Source: Rhodococcus sp. HNM0569 (GTDB taxonomy: Bacteria > Actinomycetota > Actinomycetes > Mycobacteriales > Mycobacteriaceae). From it: a stretch of DNA of 64,000 bases. The notes below the pieces were generated by a model that worked only from the letters and a program-made list of their open reading frames with translations, had not been told where the DNA came from and did no database searches. Positions within the stretch are counted from its first letter, which is position 1, and each line of letters opens with the position of its first letter. Shown here piece after piece: positions 26,050 through 33,365 of the stretch. The position numbers and the translations under genes are program-made. The stretch is taken from assembly GCF_012726205.1 (NCBI RefSeq), contig NZ_JAASAE010000013.1, positions 56,071-120,070 on the forward strand, given 5' to 3'.

Positions 26050-26580
26050 ATGAGCGTCATGAGCGAGATCAGTGTCGTCCAGGGAGACATCACGGCGCTC
26101 GAGGTGGACGCCGTCGTCAACGCCGCCAACTCGTCGCTGCTGGGCGGCGGGGGAGTGGACGGCGCGATCCACCGCGCAGGTGGGCCGGAGATCCTCGACG
26201 AGACGCGCGCATTGCGGGAATCGACGCTGCCGGACGGCCTCCCGGCAGGCCGGGCAGTCGCGACGACCGCGGGAAAACTGCCGGCACGGTGGGTGATCCA
26301 CACGGTCGGTCCCGTGTACGCGAAGAACGAGGACCGGTCGGCGACGCTGCGCAGCGCGTACACCGCGAGCCTCGACGTCGCCCGCGAACTCGGTGCCCGC
26401 TCCGTCGCCTTCCCGATCATCTCGTCGGGGGTCTACGGGTGGCCCGCCGACGACGCGGTGCGCCAGGCGGTGCGGGCGATCGAGTCGTCGGACGCGCAGA
26501 TCGCGCAGGTCGTGCTCGTCGCATACGACGACGCGATGGCCGCACGGTTACGTGAGGCGCTCGCTCACTCGCGTGAGTAG
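26050..26580 (+). CDS. Macrodomain protein, O-acetyl-ADP-ribose deacetylase type
   Basis: A 176-residue macrodomain covering the whole protein. It has VVQGDITALEVDAVVNAANSSLLGGGGVDGAIHRAGG (the ADP-ribose loop with catalytic Asn/Asp), GRAVATTAGKLPARWVIHTVGPV and IISSGVYGWPADDAVRQAV. This is the MacroD/YmdB type, which removes O-acetyl or mono-ADP-ribose groups. A sirtuin lies about 9 kb away in another operon, so a shared pathway is possible but not implied by context. A second ATG lies at 26059. The 3' end overlaps the next convergent gene by 16 bp. Confidence 0.93.
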   Translation: MSVMSEISVVQGDITALEVDAVVNAANSSLLGGGGVDGAIHRAGGPEILDETRALRESTLPDGLPAGRAVATTAGKLPARWVIHTVGPVYAKNEDRSATLRSAYTASLDVARELGARSVAFPIISSGVYGWPADDAVRQAVRAIESSDAQIAQVVLVAYDDAMAARLREALAHSRE

Positions 26581-27461
26581 ACCGAGGCGGCGGCGATCAG
26601 ATCGTCGGCGGGGCGCACGCCCGTGTAGAGGACGAACTGCTCGGCAGCCTGCAGCGCGATGACCTGGGCGCCCGTCACGACGGGCGTGCCCGCGTCGGTG
26701 GCGGCCCGCACCAGCGGGGTGTCCGGCGGCGACGCGACGACGTCGAACACCAGCGACGCGCGATCGACGGCCTCCCGAGTGAAGGCGAGCGTGTCCGCGT
26801 CCGGCCCGCCCGCCATGCCGATCGGCGTGGCGTTGATCAGCACGTCCGGCGAACGGTCGGCGAGGTCGGGCGCCCACGTGAAGCCGTAGCGCTCGGCGAG
26901 CGCACGCCCGGTGCGTTCGTTGCGGGCGGCGACCACGCACTCGGTGACGCCCGCGGCGCGCACCGCGGCGACCACGGCCTTCGCCATGCCGCCACTGCCC
27001 GCGACGGCCGCGGTGTGGTTACCCGACACGCTGTGCTCGGCGAGCAACCGGGCGACCGCCTGGTAGTCGGTGTTGTAGGCGTGCAGCACGCCGTCGTCGT
27101 TGACGATCGTGTTGACCGAGTCGATGGCGGCGGCCGAGTCGTGCACGACGTCGACCAGTCCGAGGACGTCCTCCTTGAACGGCATCGAGACGCCGCACCC
27201 GCGGATGCCGAGCGCTCGGATGCCGGTGACCGCGCCCGCGATGTCGTCGGTGGTCATGGCCTTGTACACGAAATTCATGCCGAGCGCGGCATACAGATAG
27301 TTGTGGAACCGGGTGCCGATGTTGCTGGGCCTGCCGGACAGCGAGATGCACAGTCGAGTGTCCCGATTCAGGACGTTCATGGTGGCCGGGACATGGGGTG
27401 TGCCCGGCGCGTCGGTCGGATCCGGTACCTGCACGGTGTGGACTCTACCGACCGTCAGCAT
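26565..27461 (-). CDS. Shikimate 5-dehydrogenase-like protein
   Basis: A 298-residue AroE-family protein. It has CISLSGRPSNIGTRFHNYLY (substrate loop), GVSMPFKEDVL (catalytic Lys), SVNTIVNDDG, YNTDY (Asp of the substrate site), the NADP motif AGSGGMAKAV and NATPIGM. These fit shikimate/quinate dehydrogenases, but SGRPSN and PFK differ from canonical HSLSP and PHK, so the substrate may differ. The ATG at 27461 overlaps the HNH gene stop (ATGCTGA). An alternative ATG at 27380 would remove a 27-residue Pro-rich start. Confidence 0.82.
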   Translation of the reverse strand: MLTVGRVHTVQVPDPTDAPGTPHVPATMNVLNRDTRLCISLSGRPSNIGTRFHNYLYAALGMNFVYKAMTTDDIAGAVTGIRALGIRGCGVSMPFKEDVLGLVDVVHDSAAAIDSVNTIVNDDGVLHAYNTDYQAVARLLAEHSVSGNHTAAVAGSGGMAKAVVAAVRAAGVTECVVAARNERTGRALAERYGFTWAPDLADRSPDVLINATPIGMAGGPDADTLAFTREAVDRASLVFDVVASPPDTPLVRAATDAGTPVVTGAQVIALQAAEQFVLYTGVRPADDLIAAASVYSRE

Positions 27462-28195
27462 CGGTCGGCTATGCGTGCGAGCACGGCGTGGTCGGCCTCG
27501 GTGACCGGCAGATCGTAGGCGAGCGCGACCGTGAGGTACTTGCCCGCGTAGAAACAGTGCATCGACGGAGCGGGCGGCAGCCAGTCGGACGGCGTGCCGT
27601 CGCCCTTGTCCTGGTTGTCGCGAGCGCCCACCGCGAGGAGGTTGACCGCGACGTCGTTCGCGAACCGCATCCGCCGGTCGAGCGGCCACTGCGACGCGCC
27701 CAGATCCCACGCCGCCGCGAGCGGGAACACGTGATCGATCTGCACGGCTCGCGCCTCCGAGCGGTCGAACTCGCGGGTGGTGCCCGAGTACGGATCGGCG
27801 AGCACGCCCCTGTCGACTATGCAGTCGCCGGTGCCGGAGCGGAACGAGACGTCGGTGAGCGTCTGCGCGAGAACGTTGTTGCGGGTGTCGCACCCGTCGT
27901 GCCCGCCAGGCGCGTCCTGCGCATCCGACCACGCGGGCCCGAACACGCAGCCTTCGCCCGAGCCGCACCCCCGCGAATAGCCGCCCGGCCGCGGGCGTGC
28001 CGCGACGACGTCGACCGACGCGAGCAACATGCGGACGTGCTCCGCGGTCGGGCTGCCCGGGGCAGGTGCCACCGTGGCCTGGTCGACGAGCCAGCCGCCC
28101 GCGAGCGCCGCCACGACCCCGGCCGCAGCCGCCACGAAGACGGTGCGCACCGACACCCGGTTGCGCCGCAACCACACCCGATCGACTCTCCCCAT
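27455..28195 (-). CDS. Exported HNH endonuclease-like protein (GmrSD-C/DUF1524)
   Basis: A 246-residue protein with an Arg-rich start and a hydrophobic signal or anchor (residues 16-36). The C-terminal half has the DUF1524 HNH core: AVQIDHVFPLAAAWDLGA (His/Asp), RMRFANDVAVNLLAVGARDNQDKGDGTPSDWLPP (Asn/Lys region). Six Cys residues (for example GCGSGEGC, GCDTRNN, DCIVD, MHC) fit disulfides of an exported enzyme. Such secreted nucleases are common in Mycobacteriales and may digest extracellular DNA (inference). The stop overlaps the shikimate-dehydrogenase-like start. Confidence 0.82.
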   Translation of the reverse strand: MGRVDRVWLRRNRVSVRTVFVAAAAGVVAALAGGWLVDQATVAPAPGSPTAEHVRMLLASVDVVAARPRPGGYSRGCGSGEGCVFGPAWSDAQDAPGGHDGCDTRNNVLAQTLTDVSFRSGTGDCIVDRGVLADPYSGTTREFDRSEARAVQIDHVFPLAAAWDLGASQWPLDRRMRFANDVAVNLLAVGARDNQDKGDGTPSDWLPPAPSMHCFYAGKYLTVALAYDLPVTEADHAVLARIADRC

Positions 28196-28275
28196 GCGTC
28201 CCCCCGGCGCTCGAAGTCGATCGGACAGTACCCGGCCCCGCCGACATGCGCCGGTCGACCGCCGACGAACACAGG

Positions 28276-28309
28276 TGTCGGACGAACGGCAGTGTCAGAC
28301 GAACGGCAG
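28276..28309. repeat. 17-bp tandem duplication across a stop codon
   Basis: TGTCGGACGAACGGCAG (28276-28292) is followed at once by TGTCAGACGAACGGCAG (28293-28309), with one difference. The second copy encodes the last residues and stop of the 105-aa hypothetical gene on the minus strand; the first lies just beyond the stop. Confidence 0.8.
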
Positions 28310-28612
28310 GGGCGACGCCGCGATCGAGCTCATGTCGCGGCCGTCGTGGCCGATGAGCCACATACCGCCTTCCGCGCGGCAGTCGGCGACCGTTTCGAGG
28401 ATGCGGAGCAGAAAGAAGACCGCGTCGCTCGGCTCCCGCGTGAGCGCGACCTGGTGAGACTCGCCGGGCCGCGGCCCGTCGAGCCACACACCGCGCCTGC
28501 CGTCGAGTCGCGCGGTGACCACGCTGTCGGCGTCGACGAACGCGTATTTCCGTTCCTCCCAGGGGGTTTCCGCGGCGTACTCCTGGTCGAGCACCTGGAT
28601 CACGATGTTCAC
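28295..28612 (-). CDS. Small hypothetical protein coupled to the quinone reductase
   Basis: A 105-residue protein starting VNIVIQVLDQEYAAETPWEE, with alternating beta-rich segments (YAFVDADSVVTARLDG, VWLDGPRPGESHQVAL) and a helix SDAVFFLLRILETV. No signal, membrane helix or known motif is seen. The GTG overlaps the stop of the oxidoreductase gene (GTGA), so it is translationally coupled to it. It ends within a 17-bp tandem duplication. Function unknown. Confidence 0.6.
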   Translation of the reverse strand: MNIVIQVLDQEYAAETPWEERKYAFVDADSVVTARLDGRRGVWLDGPRPGESHQVALTREPSDAVFFLLRILETVADCRAEGGMWLIGHDGRDMSSIAASPLPFV

Positions 28613-29559
28613 GTCCTTGGCCTTCCACTCGATTCCGTCGGGAGCCGCTCGTCGGCGCGCACGTCGAGCACGACCTTGCCCGCCGCGTGCCCGGACTCGA
28701 CCGACGCGAGCGCCGCGCCGGCTTCGGCGAACGGGAAGACCCGTGTGACATGAGCGTCCAGGTCGCCGGACGCGACCAGCTGCGCGATCTCGCCGAACAC
28801 CTGGCTCGTGCGCCTGCGGGTGACGCCACCACCGCCCAGCGCGGCCGCCTGCGCGGGATCGGCGACGCTGACCACGCGCGCACCGCTCGCCGCGTCCGCC
28901 ACGTCGGCGAGTACGTCTCCTCCCACGAGATCGAACACCGCGTCGACCGCCGTGCCGACTCGGCTCCCGGCGCCGGCTCCGGATTCGACCCATCTCGCCC
29001 CGGTCGAGGTGACGAAGCGTTCCTTCGCCGGGCTCGCGATTCCGATCGCGTTCAGCCCGCGCAGCCGCGCGAGCGAGAGCGCTGCGCTGCCGACTCCGCC
29101 CCCGGCACCGATCACCAGGAGGGTCGAGCCTGCAGGCAGTGCGAGTCGGTCGAGGGCGTCGTACGCCGTGCCGAGCGCGACCGGGATCGTCGCGGCGTCC
29201 GTGAACGCGACTGTCGCGGGTTTGTGCGCCGTGGACGCGGAGTTGACGACGGTCGACTGTGCGTAGCCGCCGAACCCGGCGGCGGTCGACCCGAGGACCT
29301 CGTCGCCCACCGAGAAGCGCGTCTCGTCCTCACCGACCGCCGTGACGACTCCCGCCACCTCGCGGCCCAGCACGGCGGGCAGTGCGACGGGCACGCTGTC
29401 CCTGCGCAGACCCGACCGGACCTTCCAGTCGGCAGGGTTGACCCCGGCGGCGACGACCGCGACCTGCACCTGGCCGGGCCCGGGCGTGGCCACCGGAAGG
29501 TCGAGGAACTGTTGCGTCTCGGGACCGCCGTACTCGGTGAAGCCGTATGCAAGGGCCAT
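28609..29559 (-). CDS. NADPH:quinone reductase-like MDR oxidoreductase
   Basis: A 316-residue zinc-independent medium-chain dehydrogenase. It has GVNPADWKVRSGL and the GROES-like region VLGREVAGVVTAVGEDE, the Rossmann motif LVIGAGGGVGSAALSLARLRG (about residue 146) and AVFDLVGGDVLADV. It should use NADPH to reduce quinones or enones. The ATG at 29559 (MALAYGFTEYGGPE) matches the family's start; the longer frame upstream is a shadow of the helicase promoter side. It is divergent from the SNF2 gene (70 bp). Confidence 0.9.
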   Translation of the reverse strand: MALAYGFTEYGGPETQQFLDLPVATPGPGQVQVAVVAAGVNPADWKVRSGLRRDSVPVALPAVLGREVAGVVTAVGEDETRFSVGDEVLGSTAAGFGGYAQSTVVNSASTAHKPATVAFTDAATIPVALGTAYDALDRLALPAGSTLLVIGAGGGVGSAALSLARLRGLNAIGIASPAKERFVTSTGARWVESGAGAGSRVGTAVDAVFDLVGGDVLADVADAASGARVVSVADPAQAAALGGGGVTRRRTSQVFGEIAQLVASGDLDAHVTRVFPFAEAGAALASVESGHAAGKVVLDVRADERLPTESSGRPRT

Positions 29560-29629
29560 GCCGACACTGTGCCACTCCCGCGGCGCCTGCCCACGAGCTT
29601 CGGTCGGTACCTGCTGGAAGAATGGGGGG

Positions 29630-32452
29630 ATGCTGCACGGCCTCTGGATTCCCGGCTCGGGTCTGCTCGTGTGGGAGGACGACGTCGCCGTGCACACGCC
29701 GCCCGCAGCGCCGAGTGTCGTCGACGAGGTCCTGGCCCGTCGCAAGCGGCACACGGCCAAGGTTCCGCTGCCCACGGCGGACGGCTGGGAGTGGACGACG
29801 CAGCCCGCGGTCGCGTTCGCGCCACCGGACGCGGCGGCGTTGCTGCTCGCGATGCCGGTCGGCGACGCGCGAGTGTCCGGCGACCTGCGCTATCTGGCGC
29901 ACGTCGTGCGCGGCGTCGCGGAGTGGGTTCGGGCGGGCCGCGTCGTACCCGCGGTCGACCGCGGGTACGACGCGTGGTGGCCCCGGTGGCGGCTCGTGGG
30001 AGGTGAGGCGCAGCGCGCGTGGTCGAGCGAGCTGCTCGCGTCGATGCCGCCTGTGCAGCGTGTCGACGCTGTGCCGCGCGCGGTGCTCGACGACCTGCTG
30101 GGCGAACTCACCGACCCGGTCGTCCGGCTGTCTTTTCCGGCGCGCACCGGTACGCATCCGTTCGTGCGCGCGCTCGACGACGCCACCGACTACCCCGACT
30201 CGACACCGAGCACGGCCGAGGCGTTCGCCACGTGGCGCGCGAGCCTCACCGCGGGCGAGCCCGCACTGGTGCTGCGGCTGGCCGAACCCGACGACCTCGG
30301 AGACACCGACTCCGCGGACGACACGCTGTGGCGCCTCGAGGTGTGCCTGCGGCCGGAAGGCGAGGCGCCGCAGCCGATCGAGTTGCACCGCACCGACCGT
30401 GCGCAACTCGAGTTCGGGGTCCGCAAGTTGCAGGACGCGCTGCACGCATATCCGCGCCTGCGGGACGTGCCGAGCGATCCCGGCAGCCTCGATCTGTTGC
30501 TGCCCACCGCCGTGGTGGTCGACCTGGTCTCGCACGGCGTCCAGGTGTTGCAGGACGCGGGCATCGCGGTGCTGCTGCCGCGCGCGTGGACCACTGCGTC
30601 GCCGTCGCTGCGCCTGCGGGTGAGTTCGCCGTCCTCGCCTGCGACGGCGGAGGGACAGGGCCTCGGCACCTCGCAGATCGTCGACTACCACTGGGAACTC
30701 GCGCTGGGCGATGTCGTCCTCACCGCCGACGAGATGCACCGTCTCGCGTCGGCGCAGGGCGACCTCGTTCGTCTGCGCGGCGAGTGGGTCCGCGCCGACG
30801 CCGACGTGCTTGCGCGCGCCGCACGGTATGTCACCGAGCGTCACGCGAGCGGCGACCGCGCGGTCGTGGATCTGCTCGCGGAACTGCTCGAGGACGACGC
30901 GCGCGGCCTGCCGGTCGACGAGATCACGGCGACCGGATGGGCATCGGCGCTGCTCGAGCCCGGGCGCTCGCCGGACCCGGTGCCGTCGCCCCCCGGGGTG
31001 CACGCGACTTTGCGGCCGTATCAGCAGCGAGGCCTCGACTGGCTCGCGTTCATGAGCGCGCGTGGCCTCGGCGCGGTGCTCGCCGACGACATGGGGCTCG
31101 GCAAGACGTTGCAGGTCCTCGCGCTGATCGCGCACGAACGGGCCGTGTCGTCAGGGCCGGTGCCGCCCACCCTGCTCGTGTGCCCGATGTCCGTGGTGGG
31201 CAACTGGCAGCGCGAAGCAGCACGGTTCGTGCCGGATCTGCGGGTGCTGGTACACCACGGCACGTCGCGCGCGGAGGGCGACGCACTCGCCGCGGCGGTC
31301 GCGGGGTCCGATCTGGTGCTCACGACGTACGCGCTGCTCGCCCGCGACATCGCGGATCTGAAGGAGCAGCCATGGCGACGCATCGTTCTGGACGAAGCGC
31401 AGCACGTCAAGAATCCACGCACCGCCGCGGCACGGGCCGCGCGTGCGGTGCCCGCCGAGCACCGGCTCGCTCTCACCGGCACGCCCGTGGAGAACCGCCT
31501 GTCCGAACTCCGGTCGATCCTCGACTTCGCCAACCGTGGCGTTCTGGGCTCGGAGGCGTTGTTCCGCAGCAGGTTCGAGATTCCCATCGAGCGCGAGCAG
31601 GACGCGGCCGCGGCGGCACGGTTGCGGTCGGTCACCGCGCCGTTCGTGTTGCGGCGCGTCAAAACCGATCCCGCCGTCATCTCGGACCTGCCGGACAAGC
31701 TCGAGTTGACCGTGCGCGCCAATCTCACCACCGAGCAGGCGTCGCTGTACCGAGCGGTGGTCGACGACATGCTGACGCAGATCGAGGACAGCAAGGGCAT
31801 GGGCCGTAAAGGCCTCGTGTTGTCGACGCTCGCGAAGCTCAAGCAGGTGTGCAACCACCCCGCACATTTCGCGAAGGACGGCTCGGCGCTGGTCCGTCGT
31901 GGCACGCACCGGTCGGGCAAGCTCGCCCTCGTCGACGACATCCTCGAGTCGGTTCTCGCCGACGACGAGAAAGCGTTGCTGTTCACCCAGTTCCGCGAGT
32001 TCGGCGACATGCTCGCGCCGTACCTCGCGGCGCGCTTCGGCGCCGAGGTCCCGTTCCTGCACGGCGGCGTGTCCAAGCCCAGGCGCGATCGCATGGTCGA
32101 GGAGTTCCAGGATTCCGGTGGCCCGCCGATCATGCTGCTCTCGCTCAAGGCGGGCGGCACGGGCCTCAACCTGACGGCCGCCAATCACGTCGTGCACCTC
32201 GACCGGTGGTGGAACCCAGCAGTCGAGAACCAGGCCACCGACCGCGCGTTTCGCATCGGCCAGCGCAAGGACGTGCAGGTGCGCAAGCTCGTGTGCGTCG
32301 GCACGCTCGAGGAGCGGATCGACCAGATGATCGCCGGCAAGCAGGAACTCGCCGATCTCACGGTCGGTGCGGGGGAGAACTGGATCACCGAGATGAGCAG
32401 CGACGAGCTCAACGATCTGCTCGCGCTCGGCGACGATGCGGTAGGCGAGTGA
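29630..32452 (+). CDS. SNF2/Rad54-family DEAD-like helicase
   Basis: A 940-residue protein. Residues 1-460 are the SNF2-associated region. The ATPase core follows: motif I ADDMGLGKTLQ (about residue 484), motif II DEAQHVKN (about 587), motif III LTGTPVENRL, and in the C-terminal half FTQFREFGDML, LLSLKAGGTGLNLTAANHVVHLDRWWNPAVENQATDRAFRIGQRKDV (motifs V and VI). It is a double-stranded DNA translocase of the bacterial HepA/SNF2 type, probably in DNA repair or remodelling. GGGGGG precedes the ATG. It is followed 27 bp later by a SWIM gene, a recurrent partner. Confidence 0.95.
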   Translation: MLHGLWIPGSGLLVWEDDVAVHTPPAAPSVVDEVLARRKRHTAKVPLPTADGWEWTTQPAVAFAPPDAAALLLAMPVGDARVSGDLRYLAHVVRGVAEWVRAGRVVPAVDRGYDAWWPRWRLVGGEAQRAWSSELLASMPPVQRVDAVPRAVLDDLLGELTDPVVRLSFPARTGTHPFVRALDDATDYPDSTPSTAEAFATWRASLTAGEPALVLRLAEPDDLGDTDSADDTLWRLEVCLRPEGEAPQPIELHRTDRAQLEFGVRKLQDALHAYPRLRDVPSDPGSLDLLLPTAVVVDLVSHGVQVLQDAGIAVLLPRAWTTASPSLRLRVSSPSSPATAEGQGLGTSQIVDYHWELALGDVVLTADEMHRLASAQGDLVRLRGEWVRADADVLARAARYVTERHASGDRAVVDLLAELLEDDARGLPVDEITATGWASALLEPGRSPDPVPSPPGVHATLRPYQQRGLDWLAFMSARGLGAVLADDMGLGKTLQVLALIAHERAVSSGPVPPTLLVCPMSVVGNWQREAARFVPDLRVLVHHGTSRAEGDALAAAVAGSDLVLTTYALLARDIADLKEQPWRRIVLDEAQHVKNPRTAAARAARAVPAEHRLALTGTPVENRLSELRSILDFANRGVLGSEALFRSRFEIPIEREQDAAAAARLRSVTAPFVLRRVKTDPAVISDLPDKLELTVRANLTTEQASLYRAVVDDMLTQIEDSKGMGRKGLVLSTLAKLKQVCNHPAHFAKDGSALVRRGTHRSGKLALVDDILESVLADDEKALLFTQFREFGDMLAPYLAARFGAEVPFLHGGVSKPRRDRMVEEFQDSGGPPIMLLSLKAGGTGLNLTAANHVVHLDRWWNPAVENQATDRAFRIGQRKDVQVRKLVCVGTLEERIDQMIAGKQELADLTVGAGENWITEMSSDELNDLLALGDDAVGE
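29939..29974. repeat. 36-bp perfect palindrome inside the SNF2 gene
   Basis: From 29939 to 29974 the sequence equals its own reverse complement. The half-site reads CGCGTCGTACCCGCGGTC (29939-29956). It encodes the GRVVPAVDRGYDA region in the helicase, and the minus strand encodes the same VVPAVDRGYDA residues. No spacer is present, so it could extrude a cruciform or bind a dimeric protein. Confidence 0.9.
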
Positions 32453-32479
32453 GTAATGGCAGGTGAGTGAGGTGAACGG

Positions 32480-33265
32480 ATGACTCCCAGGCGATCCGGC
32501 GGTTTCGCCGAGTACGGCACACGCCGTCCGGTCAAGGGCGGTGTCACCGCGCGCAGCAAGCGCGGCGGGTTCGGTACGACGGCGGTGGGCCGCGCGTTCG
32601 CGGACGTCGTCGAGCGGGTGGGGGAGCGGGGCCGCATGTCCCGCGGCCGCAGCTACGCCCGCAGCGGGCAGGTCGTGGCGTTGCGGATCGAGCCGGGCGC
32701 GGTCGTGGGCGAGGTGCAGGGCAGCCAGCTCGAGCCCTTCACCGCGGTCGTGTCGGTGCGGCCGTTCGACGCCGACACGATCGACGACCTCGTGCGTCGC
32801 GTACGCCGCGAACCGGGCAGCCTCGCCGTGCTCGCCTCGGGCGCATTCCCCGAGTCGTTCCTCGTCGCGGCCTTGCCCGACGACAGCGCCGACATCGCCT
32901 TCGATTGCACGTGCCCGGACGACGGGTGGCCGTGCAAGCACGCGGCGGCACTCGCCTACCTCGCGGCCGAACGCATCGACACCGACCCACTCCAGTTGCT
33001 CGCATTGCGGGGTCTGCCGCTCGACGACCTGATCGCCGCGGTCGACGCGCGCAGCGCAGGTATCGACGACGGCACCGACGCGTCCGACGACTGGTTCGGC
33101 GACCGCGTGACGCTGCCCCCGCTGCCCGCGCCGCGCGCGGTGGCCGCGCCCGACGACCTCGATCCGCTGTTGCTGCGCGGCGCGCTGCGCACGTTCTGCG
33201 TGGACGAGCGCGAGGTCGATGCGGTGATGGACGAACTCGCGCTGCGGTACGAGCATCTCGGCTGA
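32480..33265 (+). CDS. SWIM zinc-finger protein, SNF2 partner
   Basis: A 261-residue protein with a basic N-terminus (MTPRRSGGFAEYGTRRPVKGGVTARSKRGG) and a SWIM motif CTCPDDGWPCKHAAAL (about residues 148-163; CxCxnCxH ligands). SWIM domains bind DNA or proteins. In many actinobacteria a SWIM gene sits next to a SNF2 helicase, as here (27-bp gap). It probably acts as an accessory factor of that helicase (inference). Confidence 0.9.
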   Translation: MTPRRSGGFAEYGTRRPVKGGVTARSKRGGFGTTAVGRAFADVVERVGERGRMSRGRSYARSGQVVALRIEPGAVVGEVQGSQLEPFTAVVSVRPFDADTIDDLVRRVRREPGSLAVLASGAFPESFLVAALPDDSADIAFDCTCPDDGWPCKHAAALAYLAAERIDTDPLQLLALRGLPLDDLIAAVDARSAGIDDGTDASDDWFGDRVTLPPLPAPRAVAAPDDLDPLLLRGALRTFCVDEREVDAVMDELALRYEHLG

Positions 33266-33294
33266 GTGCCGCCGGAACCTGTCGATGTGACCCG

Positions 33295-33322
33295 TAGACA
33301 TACTTGGGCTTCCAACTATAGG
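33295..33322 (+). promoter_or_regulatory. Candidate promoter of the valine-degradation operon
   Basis: TAGACA (33295-33300) and TATAGG (33317-33322) are separated by 16 bp, in the gap before mmsA. They match TTGACA at four of six and TATAAT at four of six positions. The gene's AGAGGAAG Shine-Dalgarno lies about 30 bp downstream. Confidence 0.5.
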
Positions 33323-33365
33323 ATGGGCGACAGAATTCGCCTGGTTCGACGAGAGGAAGCATCCG

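Noticed and set aside
15726..26580. Sirtuin, HIT and macrodomain proteins as one ADP-ribose system
   Set aside because: The macrodomain gene is about 9 kb from the sirtuin-HIT pair with many unrelated genes between. Only the sirtuin-HIT link has support.
29330..31135. 601-residue minus-strand frame containing VVPAVDRGYDA
   Set aside because: The shared peptide arises from the 36-bp palindrome. The frame is antisense to the helicase and has no domain.
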